DNA of 64,000 nucleotides from Methylobacter sp. KS41 (GTDB lineage Bacteria; Pseudomonadota; Gammaproteobacteria; Methylococcales; Methylomonadaceae): NCBI GenBank assembly GCA_002862125.1, contig PHSP01000001.1, positions 1,584,501 to 1,648,500 of the forward strand, read 5' to 3'. Shown piece by piece: positions 12,629 to 21,020 of this stretch (position 1 is its first letter; each line of letters starts with the position of its first letter). The notes under the pieces were generated by a model. It saw only the letters and a program-made list of their open reading frames with translations, ran no database searches and was not told where the DNA came from. The position numbers and the translations under genes were made by a program.

Positions 12629-13009
12629 TCAGACTGTGGTGTTCAGTTTAACCAATGCCTGAATAACAGCATGATCGTTGGCATGGTTGAGTACCTTTAG
12701 CAGTTGTGGCTCGGGAACCAGCAGCACTGCCTGTGATTCCCAATCCATTTGCGTTGGCAAACCACCAAGACGACGCGCGGTGTAGTAACGGGTGATGGAT
12801 TGCGAGCGTTCAAAGTCGCCAATCAGGCCAGTAATTTCGACCTGTAATCCAGCTTCTTCAAAAGCTTCTTTGATTGCTGCCGCCTGGGGTGTCAAGCCGG
12901 GCTCCAAAGTGCCTTTTGGAAAAGTGGCCTTGTAACCGCCAAAGGCATTGGTCGGAGCCACCAGCCAAAAACGGCCATCGGGCTCTATGGTCACAACCCC
13001 AGCTGCCAA
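12629..13009 (-). CDS. Nudix hydrolase
   Basis: A 126-residue Nudix-fold protein with FPKGTLEPG followed by AIKEAFEEAGL. This matches the Nudix box except that the usual first Glu position is shifted into the LEPG turn and Arg is replaced by Lys, as seen in related subfamilies. It probably cleaves a nucleoside diphosphate such as ADP-ribose. The start used is TTG, because the upstream in-frame codons PPLKPKNGKKL continue the family's usual N-terminus back to the TAA that ends the preceding gene at 13040. No ATG exists in that interval. Confidence 0.85.
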   Translation of the reverse strand: MAAGVVTIEPDGRFWLVAPTNAFGGYKATFPKGTLEPGLTPQAAAIKEAFEEAGLQVEITGLIGDFERSQSITRYYTARRLGGLPTQMDWESQAVLLVPEPQLLKVLNHANDHAVIQALVKLNTTV

Positions 13010-13039
13010 TTTTTTGCCGTTTTTGGGTTTTAGCGGTGG

Positions 13040-13729
13040 TTAATCGATTTTTGCCTGACCTTCAACATGCACCCACCCGGTCAGTGTCTTGGGTGCTGTT
13101 TGCCAGGGCTGAAAATCGATACCGTTTAATGAGACAGGAGATTGACCATCCGGCAACATCACTGCACACTGTGACGGATCATCAAAGGCCGACATTGGTT
13201 TAGTTGGTGTCGGGGTTTTGATTTTTACTGGTTTTCCTTTGTCGTCAGTGCGAGGATGAAAAACTTCGGACTTATTAATTGACTCTCCATTGTCATTTAG
13301 CCAGGTATTGTTCTGCTGAGTTTTCTTCATGACTCCTTGAAGTATTTCAGGATTGAATGCTGTTTTGAGATCGCTAATCAATGCTTCTCCGTGTTTTTCT
13401 GATAAATTGTAAAGTGTGCTCCAGACCTTTCCGTACAGATTGGCGCGACTATAATCCTGGCAACTGGCGACAGCATTCTTGAAATTATCATAATCAATAT
13501 CCTGTGTGAGTTTTTGCAACGCTGCTGAAACATCATTATGAGGCGCTCTGGCGCGATATTGATAATCGGTTCCACTATAGGCAACAATCGGATCAAGATT
13601 GGGAAGGTACTGATCACGCAAGGCGATAAGGTCGGATTTAACCCGTGAACGAATGGTCAGAGTGCCATCATGTTTATCTTCCGGTTTTTGCACGATGCTA
13701 AAAAAGCCTATGGTGGTCATAATCCACAT
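13040..13729 (-). CDS. Conserved protein of unknown function beginning MWIM
   Basis: A 229-residue soluble protein. The first 130 residues (MWIMTTIGFFSIVQKP, SRVKSDLIALRDQYLP, YRARAPH, IDYDNFKNAV, YGKVWSTLY) look like a conserved domain of unknown function that I recall near Nudix genes in other bacteria. The C-terminal third is Pro/Asp rich and less ordered. It has a good ribosome site (AAGGA before ATG). Its stop is in the same frame as the downstream Nudix gene, only 10 sense codons before that gene's TTG. Its role is inferred only from the ADP-ribose-related neighbours. Confidence 0.7.
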   Translation of the reverse strand: MWIMTTIGFFSIVQKPEDKHDGTLTIRSRVKSDLIALRDQYLPNLDPIVAYSGTDYQYRARAPHNDVSAALQKLTQDIDYDNFKNAVASCQDYSRANLYGKVWSTLYNLSEKHGEALISDLKTAFNPEILQGVMKKTQQNNTWLNDNGESINKSEVFHPRTDDKGKPVKIKTPTPTKPMSAFDDPSQCAVMLPDGQSPVSLNGIDFQPWQTAPKTLTGWVHVEGQAKID

Positions 13730-13920
13730 AGTTTGTTTCCTTAAAATGGGGGTGATTACTGAAAAGAAAAGATGAAAAGAGGACGGAGCATTGACCTATT
13801 CATCATCAAGCCCTCACTGGTGGAATCACTGTATGTTCAATGGGTTCCGATTGCCCTGTTGTAGCAGAAAGCGCCCCATCGGGATCACAGTTGATGCAAA
13901 CATCAGCCAATCCTTCTTCA

Positions 13921-14283
13921 TCATGCACGGTCAGGCTGGTCTGCGATGGTTTTTTTGACGGTGACCTCCATCTTTACATAATGTACATGCGGTTGAGCCA
14001 TATCGATGATAGAACCGCACTTGGCACAACTCGTCACCGGGCCAATGCTGCCACCGGTATTCTTGATGCCACGATCAAACAATTCTTTTTGTATACCTAA
14101 ACATGCACAGTCTTTATTGCAATAGCAGGCAAGCCCTTCACCATATAGGACGCTCACAATAGCTTGATATTCAGCGTCACCCATGGGCAGGTAACTCATG
14201 CGTTCAACGCGTCGGTCAAACTGCACTTGATAGTCGGTTAAGGGTTGATTGCATGTGGTACACATGCCGTATTGGTTTTCCAT
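13921..14283 (-). CDS. Zn-ribbon-like Cys-rich protein, probably frameshifted
   Basis: The 120-residue frame has CTTC near 8-11, a Cys cluster CYCNKDCAC in the middle and CAKCG near 86-90, suggesting zinc ribbons. It is first in the ADP-ribose operon, with GAGG ahead of the ATG. Near 13952 there is a run of seven A (minus strand). Dropping one A continues the coding frame through LTVHDEEGLADVCINCDPDG to a stop at 13806-13808, adding about 38 residues with a further CxxC. The 120-residue product is therefore likely a truncated or slippage-dependent form. No known family was identified. Confidence 0.6.
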   Translation of the reverse strand: MENQYGMCTTCNQPLTDYQVQFDRRVERMSYLPMGDAEYQAIVSVLYGEGLACYCNKDCACLGIQKELFDRGIKNTGGSIGPVTSCAKCGSIIDMAQPHVHYVKMEVTVKKTIADQPDRA

Positions 14284-14541
14284 GATTACCTCGCAGTAAA
14301 TTAAACGCAGGACATATTAACCTATTGCTGACTCAATAAGTTTTCTTGGTTGTTGTTATTTTGCTGATACTCGTCTTCAAAGACGGTTAATCCTGTTTTA
14401 AAGATTTTTATCGGATAATGTCGCTTTCATTGCTCATAATATGAAGCGCAAAGATGAGCCAATTTAAGCGTACCTTGATAATGGCAACCGGTGGTGTCTA
14501 CCCATGACCCAACCAAAGGAAGTTAGTCTAAATAATTAAAA
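14284..14541. other. Intergenic stretch between the HsdR gene and the Zn-ribbon operon
   Basis: About 260 bases downstream of the HsdR stop and upstream of the Zn-ribbon gene, so it should hold that operon's promoter. No clear sigma-factor consensus or gene was seen. Confidence 0.3.
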
Positions 14542-17460
14542 TCAATATACCGACTGACTCAATCCATAAACCAAAACGCCATGCGCCATCATGTCGAAGA
14601 TCGCGCCATCATCAGTGTATTTATCTTCATAGATTTCATCATCGTGCCCACGTTGACTATAGGCTTGCTCAATGGATTTACGGATTTGCGGTTTATACAC
14701 ATCATGTAGGAATCGAGTTTTATTTTTGTTGCATTGAATGGTCAGCAAGATAGTTTCATCCGATTGTTTTTCTTCGCAGACTTCCCGGATAATTAAAGCT
14801 TCTTCATCACTGATAACGTATTTGGTTTTAATTTCTTCAATGGTGGCTTGAACCGAAGTTTTAGCAACCGGACTGGACGTAGTATTACCGCCACTCACGC
14901 GCAGTTCTTTTATGGTTCCTGGCTGATTTTCGGTAATGCCTTTGTAAACCACATTGGCTTTAACCAACTGTACCTTGCTAATCGCCTTCATCAATTCCGA
15001 TTCGGAACCTTGTTTTATCAATTGCGGCTGGATAAATTCAGCAAACAATACAAATTGCTCAATTGCTTCCTCATAATGATAAAAACTGCTCAGAAAATTA
15101 AAGGCTTTAACCAGCTTAGCCAACTCATACACATAGGCTTTACGTTCGGTTAAGTCTTCATACTGAAATAAAAACCGGTGGCGGTATTTATTTACCGCTG
15201 TTTGTATTACGGCATCCTGCCCTTGCTTTAATAATTCTACAAACTGACTGGCATCGGCGTCAGTAAATAAACCATGCTCGATAATTGCTTGATAAAGCTG
15301 AATGACTTTTTGCTCATCGGGCGGGGTCGCCTCATAAGGTGTATCTTTCCGGTATTTATTAAAGGCCTTCAGGATATTAGCCGTGTTATTGGTAAAGTCG
15401 ATCACAATCACTTTACCCTTGCCTTCATAGCAACGGTTCAAGCGCGATAAGGTCTGCACGGCATTTTTATCCATCACCGGCTTATCCAAAAACATACCGG
15501 CCAATAACGGTTCATTAAATCCGGTTTGAAACTTGCTCGCTACCACCATAATACGGTAATCATCCTGCTTAAAGCGGTCTTCAATCAACTCACCGTTATT
15601 AAGCTCATTAAGCTGATGTTCTCTAATTTCCTCGTTAGTATCCCTATGAGTAAAATCCGAAAAGGCATACAGCACCTTATAATTGAACTGATCAGGATTC
15701 GCTTGGTGCTTTTCGGCAATTTTGGCTTTCAGCAAATGGTAATACTTTAAACCGGCAATTCGTGATGAGGCAACAATCATCGCTTTGGCTTTGCCATCTA
15801 TTAACGGCTTAACCTGCTCTTCAAAAGCGCGTAACATCACTTCGGCTTTATATTGAATCAAGCCATCATCTTCAAAAGCCACTTGCTTCAACAATTTGCT
15901 GACAATGCCTTTAGGATAGATTTTTTCTTCTTCATCCGCATTGGATACTAGCGGACTGTGTAGGTGATATAAGGTTTCATAGGAAATAATCTGCGCGGCA
16001 ACATCGATAATATAGCCTTCGGCAATGGCTTCCGCCTCGCTGTAGGTGTCGAAAGGCTCGCCAAAAAGTTTGACGGTAGCTGATGTCGGTGTGGCGGTGA
16101 AGGCGACAAATAGCTGATTGGGCGCTTGTACCTGCAATACTTTTTTAATTTCCTCCAAACTGTCTTCCGCCTGTTCAATGAGCTCTTGCGATCCTTCTTG
16201 AAACGGCTGACGAATAGCGCGGGCATTCTTGCCTTCCTGAGAGCGGTGCGCCTCATCAATCAAAAAAGCCACACGCACATCTTTTAAAGTTTTATCGGCG
16301 CTTAACAGATTAAAAATCCGCTGAAACTTCTGAATTGTGGTAACAATAATTGGCTTTCGCTGTTGAATCAGCTTTTTTAATTGATTGGACTTATTCGCAT
16401 AAGCCATTTGCGCAGCCAAGTGATTAAAACAATCCAGCTCATCTCGGACATTGTTATCCAAATTCGTGCGATCAGTCAGGACAAACACCATGTCAACCAA
16501 CTTAATGCTGCTATCGGCTTTATACAGACTGTGCAGGCGCTCCGCTAACCAGCTGATAGTCAAGGTTTTTCCGGAACCCGCAGAATGATTCACCAAATAC
16601 TTTTTGCCGATTTGCCCTGTTTCGGCAAAATGGGATTGAATATCGGCGCTTAGCTTATCCACCAGGCGCGATTGGTGATAACGTGGAAACAAGCTGTAAC
16701 CAGGCTTACTGTCTTTTTCGGGAACATGGACTAAATAAAAGCTCAGTGCTTTTAATAAATTTTCCTTAGCCAATACATCCCGGTAAAAAAACTCAACCGG
16801 ATATTCGCCTTCGGTTTGCGGCTCATTCACCAATCCCGCGTTATACCAGCGGAAATGACTTTCCATGCGCGGATTAGTTGCCACTTTAATATCAGCGGTA
16901 TCCATTGCCACATATAAAAACGGCAAGCTGAAAATTTTGTCGTCATGATTACGGTCATTAAACTGCTTAACGGCATCATGTACCGTTTGATTTTTTTCGT
17001 GTTTAAGTTCAATAACGATAATAGGCAAACCATTTAAGAACAACACCAAATCTGGGCGTTCAGCATCTTTAATGACCAATTCCGGCTTAATCTGAATCCG
17101 GTTTTGTAGCCAGTGTTGATTGGCGATACTCTCGCTGGAGCGAGGCTGAGGATAAAACAACTGGAAATGCTCACCGCGTACTGTTAAGCCGTTGCGAATA
17201 ATTAGCCACAACGGTTGATAAGCCAATACCGCTTTTAATGCTCTGATGATTTCGTCAAAGCTGTCTGAATTATAATTGACCTGCAAACGCGCCAAGGTTT
17301 CGGCCTGAGTCGCATTAATAAAGGCTAACAACAAATATTCAGCAATATAGAATTCCTTGTCTGAAATGTCCTCGGACTCCAGCAGCGTGTATCCGTGCTG
17401 AATTTGCAAATAATTGACAATATGGTTTTGAAAATGCGCTTCCGGCTGGTAGTAGCTCAT
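14542..17460 (-). CDS. hsdR: Type I restriction enzyme subunit HsdR (orphan)
   Basis: The 972-residue motor and nuclease subunit translocates and cuts DNA when joined to HsdM and HsdS. Domains in order: N-terminal PD-(D/E)xK nuclease with PDLVLFLNGLPIIVIELKHE near 137-156; a superfamily 2 helicase core with Walker A SAGSGKT near 292-298, DEAH in LIDEAHRS, and AFTATP; then SKFQTGFNEP and LSRLNRCYEGKG. The frame is complete and no inactivating change is seen. No intact hsdM or hsdS lies in the window, and the only other type I genes are wrecks 4 kb away. Partners must be elsewhere or lost. Confidence 0.92.
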   Translation of the reverse strand: MSYYQPEAHFQNHIVNYLQIQHGYTLLESEDISDKEFYIAEYLLLAFINATQAETLARLQVNYNSDSFDEIIRALKAVLAYQPLWLIIRNGLTVRGEHFQLFYPQPRSSESIANQHWLQNRIQIKPELVIKDAERPDLVLFLNGLPIIVIELKHEKNQTVHDAVKQFNDRNHDDKIFSLPFLYVAMDTADIKVATNPRMESHFRWYNAGLVNEPQTEGEYPVEFFYRDVLAKENLLKALSFYLVHVPEKDSKPGYSLFPRYHQSRLVDKLSADIQSHFAETGQIGKKYLVNHSAGSGKTLTISWLAERLHSLYKADSSIKLVDMVFVLTDRTNLDNNVRDELDCFNHLAAQMAYANKSNQLKKLIQQRKPIIVTTIQKFQRIFNLLSADKTLKDVRVAFLIDEAHRSQEGKNARAIRQPFQEGSQELIEQAEDSLEEIKKVLQVQAPNQLFVAFTATPTSATVKLFGEPFDTYSEAEAIAEGYIIDVAAQIISYETLYHLHSPLVSNADEEEKIYPKGIVSKLLKQVAFEDDGLIQYKAEVMLRAFEEQVKPLIDGKAKAMIVASSRIAGLKYYHLLKAKIAEKHQANPDQFNYKVLYAFSDFTHRDTNEEIREHQLNELNNGELIEDRFKQDDYRIMVVASKFQTGFNEPLLAGMFLDKPVMDKNAVQTLSRLNRCYEGKGKVIVIDFTNNTANILKAFNKYRKDTPYEATPPDEQKVIQLYQAIIEHGLFTDADASQFVELLKQGQDAVIQTAVNKYRHRFLFQYEDLTERKAYVYELAKLVKAFNFLSSFYHYEEAIEQFVLFAEFIQPQLIKQGSESELMKAISKVQLVKANVVYKGITENQPGTIKELRVSGGNTTSSPVAKTSVQATIEEIKTKYVISDEEALIIREVCEEKQSDETILLTIQCNKNKTRFLHDVYKPQIRKSIEQAYSQRGHDDEIYEDKYTDDGAIFDMMAHGVLVYGLSQSVY

Positions 17461-17505
17461 AGGCTTAAGGGGTAGAAGTGATGAAGGGGCATGTTAGTTG
17501 ACGGG

Positions 17506-17838
17506 CTAATCCATAATCACTTTAAGCAGGGTTTTAACCTGATCAACAGTCGCTTGGGAAGCACGCTCGATAAACTTAGCTTCACGTTCAACAAAATCCA
17601 GCGATTTAACTTGATGTATCAAAATTGCGCCCTGCGTATTCAGGCTATCATCCAAAACCACTTCCAACTTAATGCCGCGAACCGTGCTGCTAATGGGCGC
17701 AACCAAAGCCAGCCCGGTATGCTCATTAAACAATTTCCTGGAAATCACATAAGCGGGGCGGCGTTTGATGATTTCCTTGCCACTACTGGGGTCGAAACTT
17801 AACCAGATAATATCGCCTTGTTCGGGAATATAGCCCAT
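17506..17838 (-). CDS. mazF: MazF/PemK-family toxin
   Basis: The 110-residue mRNA interferase-like toxin has the family opening GDIIWLSFDPSSGKEI-KRRPAYVIS and the middle APISSTVRG motif, with the conserved Arg and Ser/Thr residues expected in the active site. It overlaps the preceding antitoxin gene by one base. The hsdR start is 45 bases downstream, so HsdR may be co-transcribed with the toxin pair. mazF is used in the broad family sense; ChpB-like is equally good. Confidence 0.9.
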   Translation of the reverse strand: MGYIPEQGDIIWLSFDPSSGKEIIKRRPAYVISRKLFNEHTGLALVAPISSTVRGIKLEVVLDDSLNTQGAILIHQVKSLDFVEREAKFIERASQATVDQVKTLLKVIMD

Positions 17839-18092
17839 TAAATTTCCTTACCCCTGGTAGGCAAGTTTAGCCACTGTTGATCCTCTTCATTCAGCACTAA
17901 CGCTGATTTAGGGCTACCCGCTAAAAGTTCTTCCAAGCTGGGTTCTTGGTTGATTGGGCTTAAGATGATTTTATTATTTTCCAGAGTCAGTTCTAATGTT
18001 GAACCCACTTGTAAATGCAGTGTGTTTAAAATGACTTTAGGCAAGCTGATGATTGTTGCCCCGCCGGATTGTCTGATGGCTACTTGGGTCAT
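17838..18092 (-). CDS. mazE: MazE/AbrB-type antitoxin
   Basis: The 84-residue antitoxin has an N-terminal AbrB-like swapped-hairpin DNA-binding domain (QVAIRQSGGATIISLPK-IL, then LTLENNKIILSP). The acidic C-terminal tail, about 55-84, would wrap around MazF. It overlaps mazF by one base in the usual antitoxin-first order. It probably represses its own operon by binding at the promoter in 18093-18156. Confidence 0.88.
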   Translation of the reverse strand: MTQVAIRQSGGATIISLPKVILNTLHLQVGSTLELTLENNKIILSPINQEPSLEELLAGSPKSALVLNEEDQQWLNLPTRGKEI

Positions 18093-18156
18093 AGTTATTT
18101 CTCTTTCCCGTTAAAGGTTTTACTATTGTATAACATTATAAGGGTTTTTGCGGTTT

Positions 18157-19395
18157 TTAATCGGCGCGATCAGTAACAGTTTCAAAACTGCGAAACGTCC
18201 GTTCTTGGTGAAATTTAACCACAGGCAAGCCCAATAATTCAGCCGCTTTGGATTCGGTAAAATAATCTTCCGCCAATGCCCGATATACCAACTGCTTAAA
18301 TAAAATGGTTTGCTCGGAAGGGTAGGGCTTGTTCGGTTCTTGCTTACGCCAGCCACGTTGGCTAAACATCATAAAAGTACGCTCAAAAGTCGCTTGCGTA
18401 ATAATTCCGGATTGCTTAGCGCGGAATAACACACCCTGCATACTCAAACCAAACTCATGTTTCAAAAAATAAAGCTCACCTAATTCAAGCTGATGGCGGT
18501 TTTTACCTAAATGCTCAATGAGAGTTGGTTTCGGCAATAAAAAAGCCCCGGCAAAGCAATTACAAAGCTTTTCTTCATCGTCTAATAAGGATTGATCCAA
18601 GCGTCCTTTTAACAGTAAATGGCCTAACTCATGCGCCAATGTAAAGCGTTGACGGTCACCCGTCCAGTTTACACCAACAACGATTAAAGGCATTGTATTA
18701 ATAGTGCCCGCTAAGCCATCAAATTTATGATCACTGCCTACCGTACTGCTAATCACCATGATACCTTGAGATTCCAAGGTATCAATCATATCGGGAATGC
18801 AGTTTAAGCCCAGCTTCCAATCGGTACGGACAGTTTCAGCCAAGGCTTCTATCTGTTCGATATTGCTGACGTGTTCAGGTAAGCCGCCAGGTAAAGTAAA
18901 AGGTTGAATAGGTGGTTGTGGATATAAGCTTAACAATTCATGCCAGCGCTCTGCCTGATCAAAAATATCCGCCTGAATTTTATCCAGGCTTTTATGCGAT
19001 AAGGTGCTTTTTTTGCGGTATTCAATACCCTCAATTTTTAGGTTTTCAGGCCGGAAAAAACACCAACCTTGTTTATACGGACGATTCGAGGTAATCGCGT
19101 CATAAACGTCGCAAACCGCACCCATGCGCGCAAATATACTGATACTATCGCCTGCTAATCTATCCGGATAACCCGTGCCATTCATTTTTGCAATTGGCGA
19201 AGAAACCGGCTCCGGCAAAACATCCAGCCCCTTGCCAGTGTCGATACATACTTCCTTAACACCGGAATTGATAATTTCTTCCAGCTGGGTCAGACCATTA
19301 ACCAAAAACGACTTTTTAATCCCTGAAAGCGTGTTAACCCAAGAACTGCAATACATGCCGGCGCGCAATTGTTTAATATCAATTCTTTTTAACAT
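18157..19395 (-). CDS. Chimera: truncated HD-GYP N-terminus fused to ImmA/IrrE protease
   Basis: The 412-residue frame joins two unrelated parts. Residues 1-70 are the DUF3391-type N-terminus of HD-GYP proteins (LKRIDIKQLRAGMY, VKEVCIDTGKGLDV). Residues 71-111 are the GYP part (MNGTGYPDRL, VCDVYDAITSNRPYK). The HD metal-binding middle is deleted between them. From residue 112 (FFRPENLKIEGIEYRKKS) onward it is an ImmA/IrrE-type protein with zinc-protease HELGH at 255-259, normally preceded by an XRE helix-turn-helix that is missing here. The HD-GYP part cannot work. The protease part may, under the flagellar gene's expression signals. Confidence 0.85.
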   Translation of the reverse strand: MLKRIDIKQLRAGMYCSSWVNTLSGIKKSFLVNGLTQLEEIINSGVKEVCIDTGKGLDVLPEPVSSPIAKMNGTGYPDRLAGDSISIFARMGAVCDVYDAITSNRPYKQGWCFFRPENLKIEGIEYRKKSTLSHKSLDKIQADIFDQAERWHELLSLYPQPPIQPFTLPGGLPEHVSNIEQIEALAETVRTDWKLGLNCIPDMIDTLESQGIMVISSTVGSDHKFDGLAGTINTMPLIVVGVNWTGDRQRFTLAHELGHLLLKGRLDQSLLDDEEKLCNCFAGAFLLPKPTLIEHLGKNRHQLELGELYFLKHEFGLSMQGVLFRAKQSGIITQATFERTFMMFSQRGWRKQEPNKPYPSEQTILFKQLVYRALAEDYFTESKAAELLGLPVVKFHQERTFRSFETVTDRAD

Positions 19396-19423
19396 TTTTA
19401 GAACTCAGCCCGGCAAGTTCTCT

Positions 19424-19834
19424 TTATTTGATGCGCTCTTTAGAACCATGCAATCGAATCAATAAAGCGGCTTCATCCTGGCTTAAACCTGAGTTTTGCA
19501 TTAATTCACTTACAGTCGCCCCGCCACGCACCTTTTGTATGACCAGGCCGTAAGGGTGGGTGGACGGTTCATTATGCTGATAATCGGTAACTTTTGCGCC
19601 TAAATCGCCAATCTGTTCATCCATAGCGGCTATATGGCCGTCTGCCGCCAGGGCGGCAGAGCACAAGTCGGCAATATCATTGTTATGCCCATGCACGACA
19701 TCGGCAAGAGACTGGTAATCACGCTTGAGTTTCAGATGCGTGCGAACCAGCCAGACAAGCGCAATTACAAGAATAATAACTACGCCCGAAATAACCGCAA
19801 TAAAAATGGTCATCAAAAAAGGATTAAGTATCAT
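19424..19834 (-). CDS. DUF2802 protein of the flagellar cluster
   Basis: The 136-residue protein has an N-terminal membrane helix (about 8-29), a coiled-coil middle, and a C-terminal segment YGLVIQKVRGGATVSELMQNSGLSQDEAALLIRLHG. That ending is a helix-turn-helix-like motif typical of DUF2802 proteins found after motB genes in polar flagellar operons. Function is unknown. The start overlaps the stop of the 52-residue gene by 4 bases (ATGA), indicating coupling. Confidence 0.8.
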   Translation of the reverse strand: MILNPFLMTIFIAVISGVVIILVIALVWLVRTHLKLKRDYQSLADVVHGHNNDIADLCSAALAADGHIAAMDEQIGDLGAKVTDYQHNEPSTHPYGLVIQKVRGGATVSELMQNSGLSQDEAALLIRLHGSKERIK

Positions 19835-19989
19835 GCCAGCTCATCGATATGTTGAACGGGCAGAATCTCTTGCTCTTTCATTGCCTGCTTTTTTTTACGT
19901 TGCGGCTGCTCTGGAAGATGGTCATCTTTTTTAGCTTTCCCGGCTTTCACGACCGGAGAAGCGGGTGATAGCGGCGGTATTTCTAACAT
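19831..19989 (-). CDS. 52-residue conserved flagellar-cluster protein
   Basis: Short frame beginning MLEIPPLSPASPVVK and ending QHIDELA, rich in Lys, Gln and Pro. A GGTGG ribosome site precedes the ATG and the stop overlaps the next start. Small proteins with an N-terminal IPP/SP motif and C-terminal HIDE-like end occupy the same slot, between the motB and DUF2802 genes, in other polar flagellar clusters as I recall. Function unknown. Confidence 0.6.
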   Translation of the reverse strand: MLEIPPLSPASPVVKAGKAKKDDHLPEQPQRKKKQAMKEQEILPVQHIDELA

Positions 19990-20000
19990 TTCAGCACCAC

Positions 20001-21017
20001 CTATGGTTTACTGGCAGACGCGCCATCAGAGGCCTCTGCCGGCAACAGATTTAATAATTCGGCGCGCTCTTCATCATTAGCGCCATAGCGGGAAAATGCC
20101 TGCGACATTAATACCAAGGTGACCCGCCTGTTCTTAAAACGGCCATCCTCTGTCTTATTATCGCCAATAGGATGAAACTCCCCGTAGCCGATTGCGGATA
20201 AACGATCAGGGTTAATGCCCTCCTTTATAAACTCCTGTACAACACTGGTCGCACGGGCGGATGACAGCTCCCAGTTCGATGGAAATTTCAGAGTGTCAAT
20301 GGACACATTATCAGTATAACCTTCGACATGAATCGCATTGGGCAGAGGATTAATAACTTCGGCAATCTTTTTTAACACGGGCGGAGCCTTTTTGGATAAT
20401 GAGGCTTCACCGCTTAAAAATAACAATTCGCTGTTCATTTCCAGCTCTATCCAGTAGTCATTCCGTTTGACTGAAACCAGATTATCATTAATAAAATATC
20501 CCAACGCTTTTTCCAATTTACCGGATACCTGCTTCAATTGTCTTCTTTCCCTTAATATTCCTTCGCTCAATTCCCGTCTTTTTTCTACTTCCTCCGCGGC
20601 CTGCTTGTCCAATGGCAAGGGCTTAACAGCCGGTGCAGGGTTGTCTACTGGGATAGGTTTAAAAGTCACGGCCCGGTCATCTAATTGCACAGGTTTAAAT
20701 GTCATTGCAGCGCTGTCCGGTGCAACAGGCTTAACAGTCTCAGCAGGCTTGTCTGATAGAACCGGCTGAAGAGCGGTAAACGGCGTCTCAATTTTAACTG
20801 GATCAGGCACTTTTTCCTGGTTGTCTTTATTTGAAAAGGCGGTTCCTAATGAATGAGTCAGGCTCTTGTATTTACCCTCGTTGACTGAAGAAATTGAATA
20901 CATCACAACAAAAAATGCAAATAACAGCGTTATGAAATCAGCGTAAGACACCATCCATCGATCATGATTATTAACATCCTCAAGCATCTTTCTTCTATGT
21001 CTTATGTGCCGCGCCAT
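20001..21017 (-). CDS. motD: Flagellar stator protein MotB/MotD
   Basis: The 338-residue stator B subunit anchors the MotA ring to peptidoglycan and carries the proton-binding Asp. There is a single membrane helix, about 24-45, with Asp27 in SYADFITLLFAFF. The C-terminal OmpA-like domain has VEGYTDNVSID and LSSARATSVVQ. Between them, residues 81-140 are five gapless 12-residue repeats. The location after fliA, with its own MotA and separate from a main motAB, matches MotD of Pseudomonas. Confidence 0.9.
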   Translation of the reverse strand: MARHIRHRRKMLEDVNNHDRWMVSYADFITLLFAFFVVMYSISSVNEGKYKSLTHSLGTAFSNKDNQEKVPDPVKIETPFTALQPVLSDKPAETVKPVAPDSAAMTFKPVQLDDRAVTFKPIPVDNPAPAVKPLPLDKQAAEEVEKRRELSEGILRERRQLKQVSGKLEKALGYFINDNLVSVKRNDYWIELEMNSELLFLSGEASLSKKAPPVLKKIAEVINPLPNAIHVEGYTDNVSIDTLKFPSNWELSSARATSVVQEFIKEGINPDRLSAIGYGEFHPIGDNKTEDGRFKNRRVTLVLMSQAFSRYGANDEERAELLNLLPAEASDGASASKP

Positions 21018-21020
21018 AGT

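Noticed and set aside
13040-13042. Stop-codon recoding between the MWIM and Nudix genes
   Set aside because: The stop is TAA, which is not a usual recoding signal, and a TTG start for the Nudix gene is a simpler explanation.
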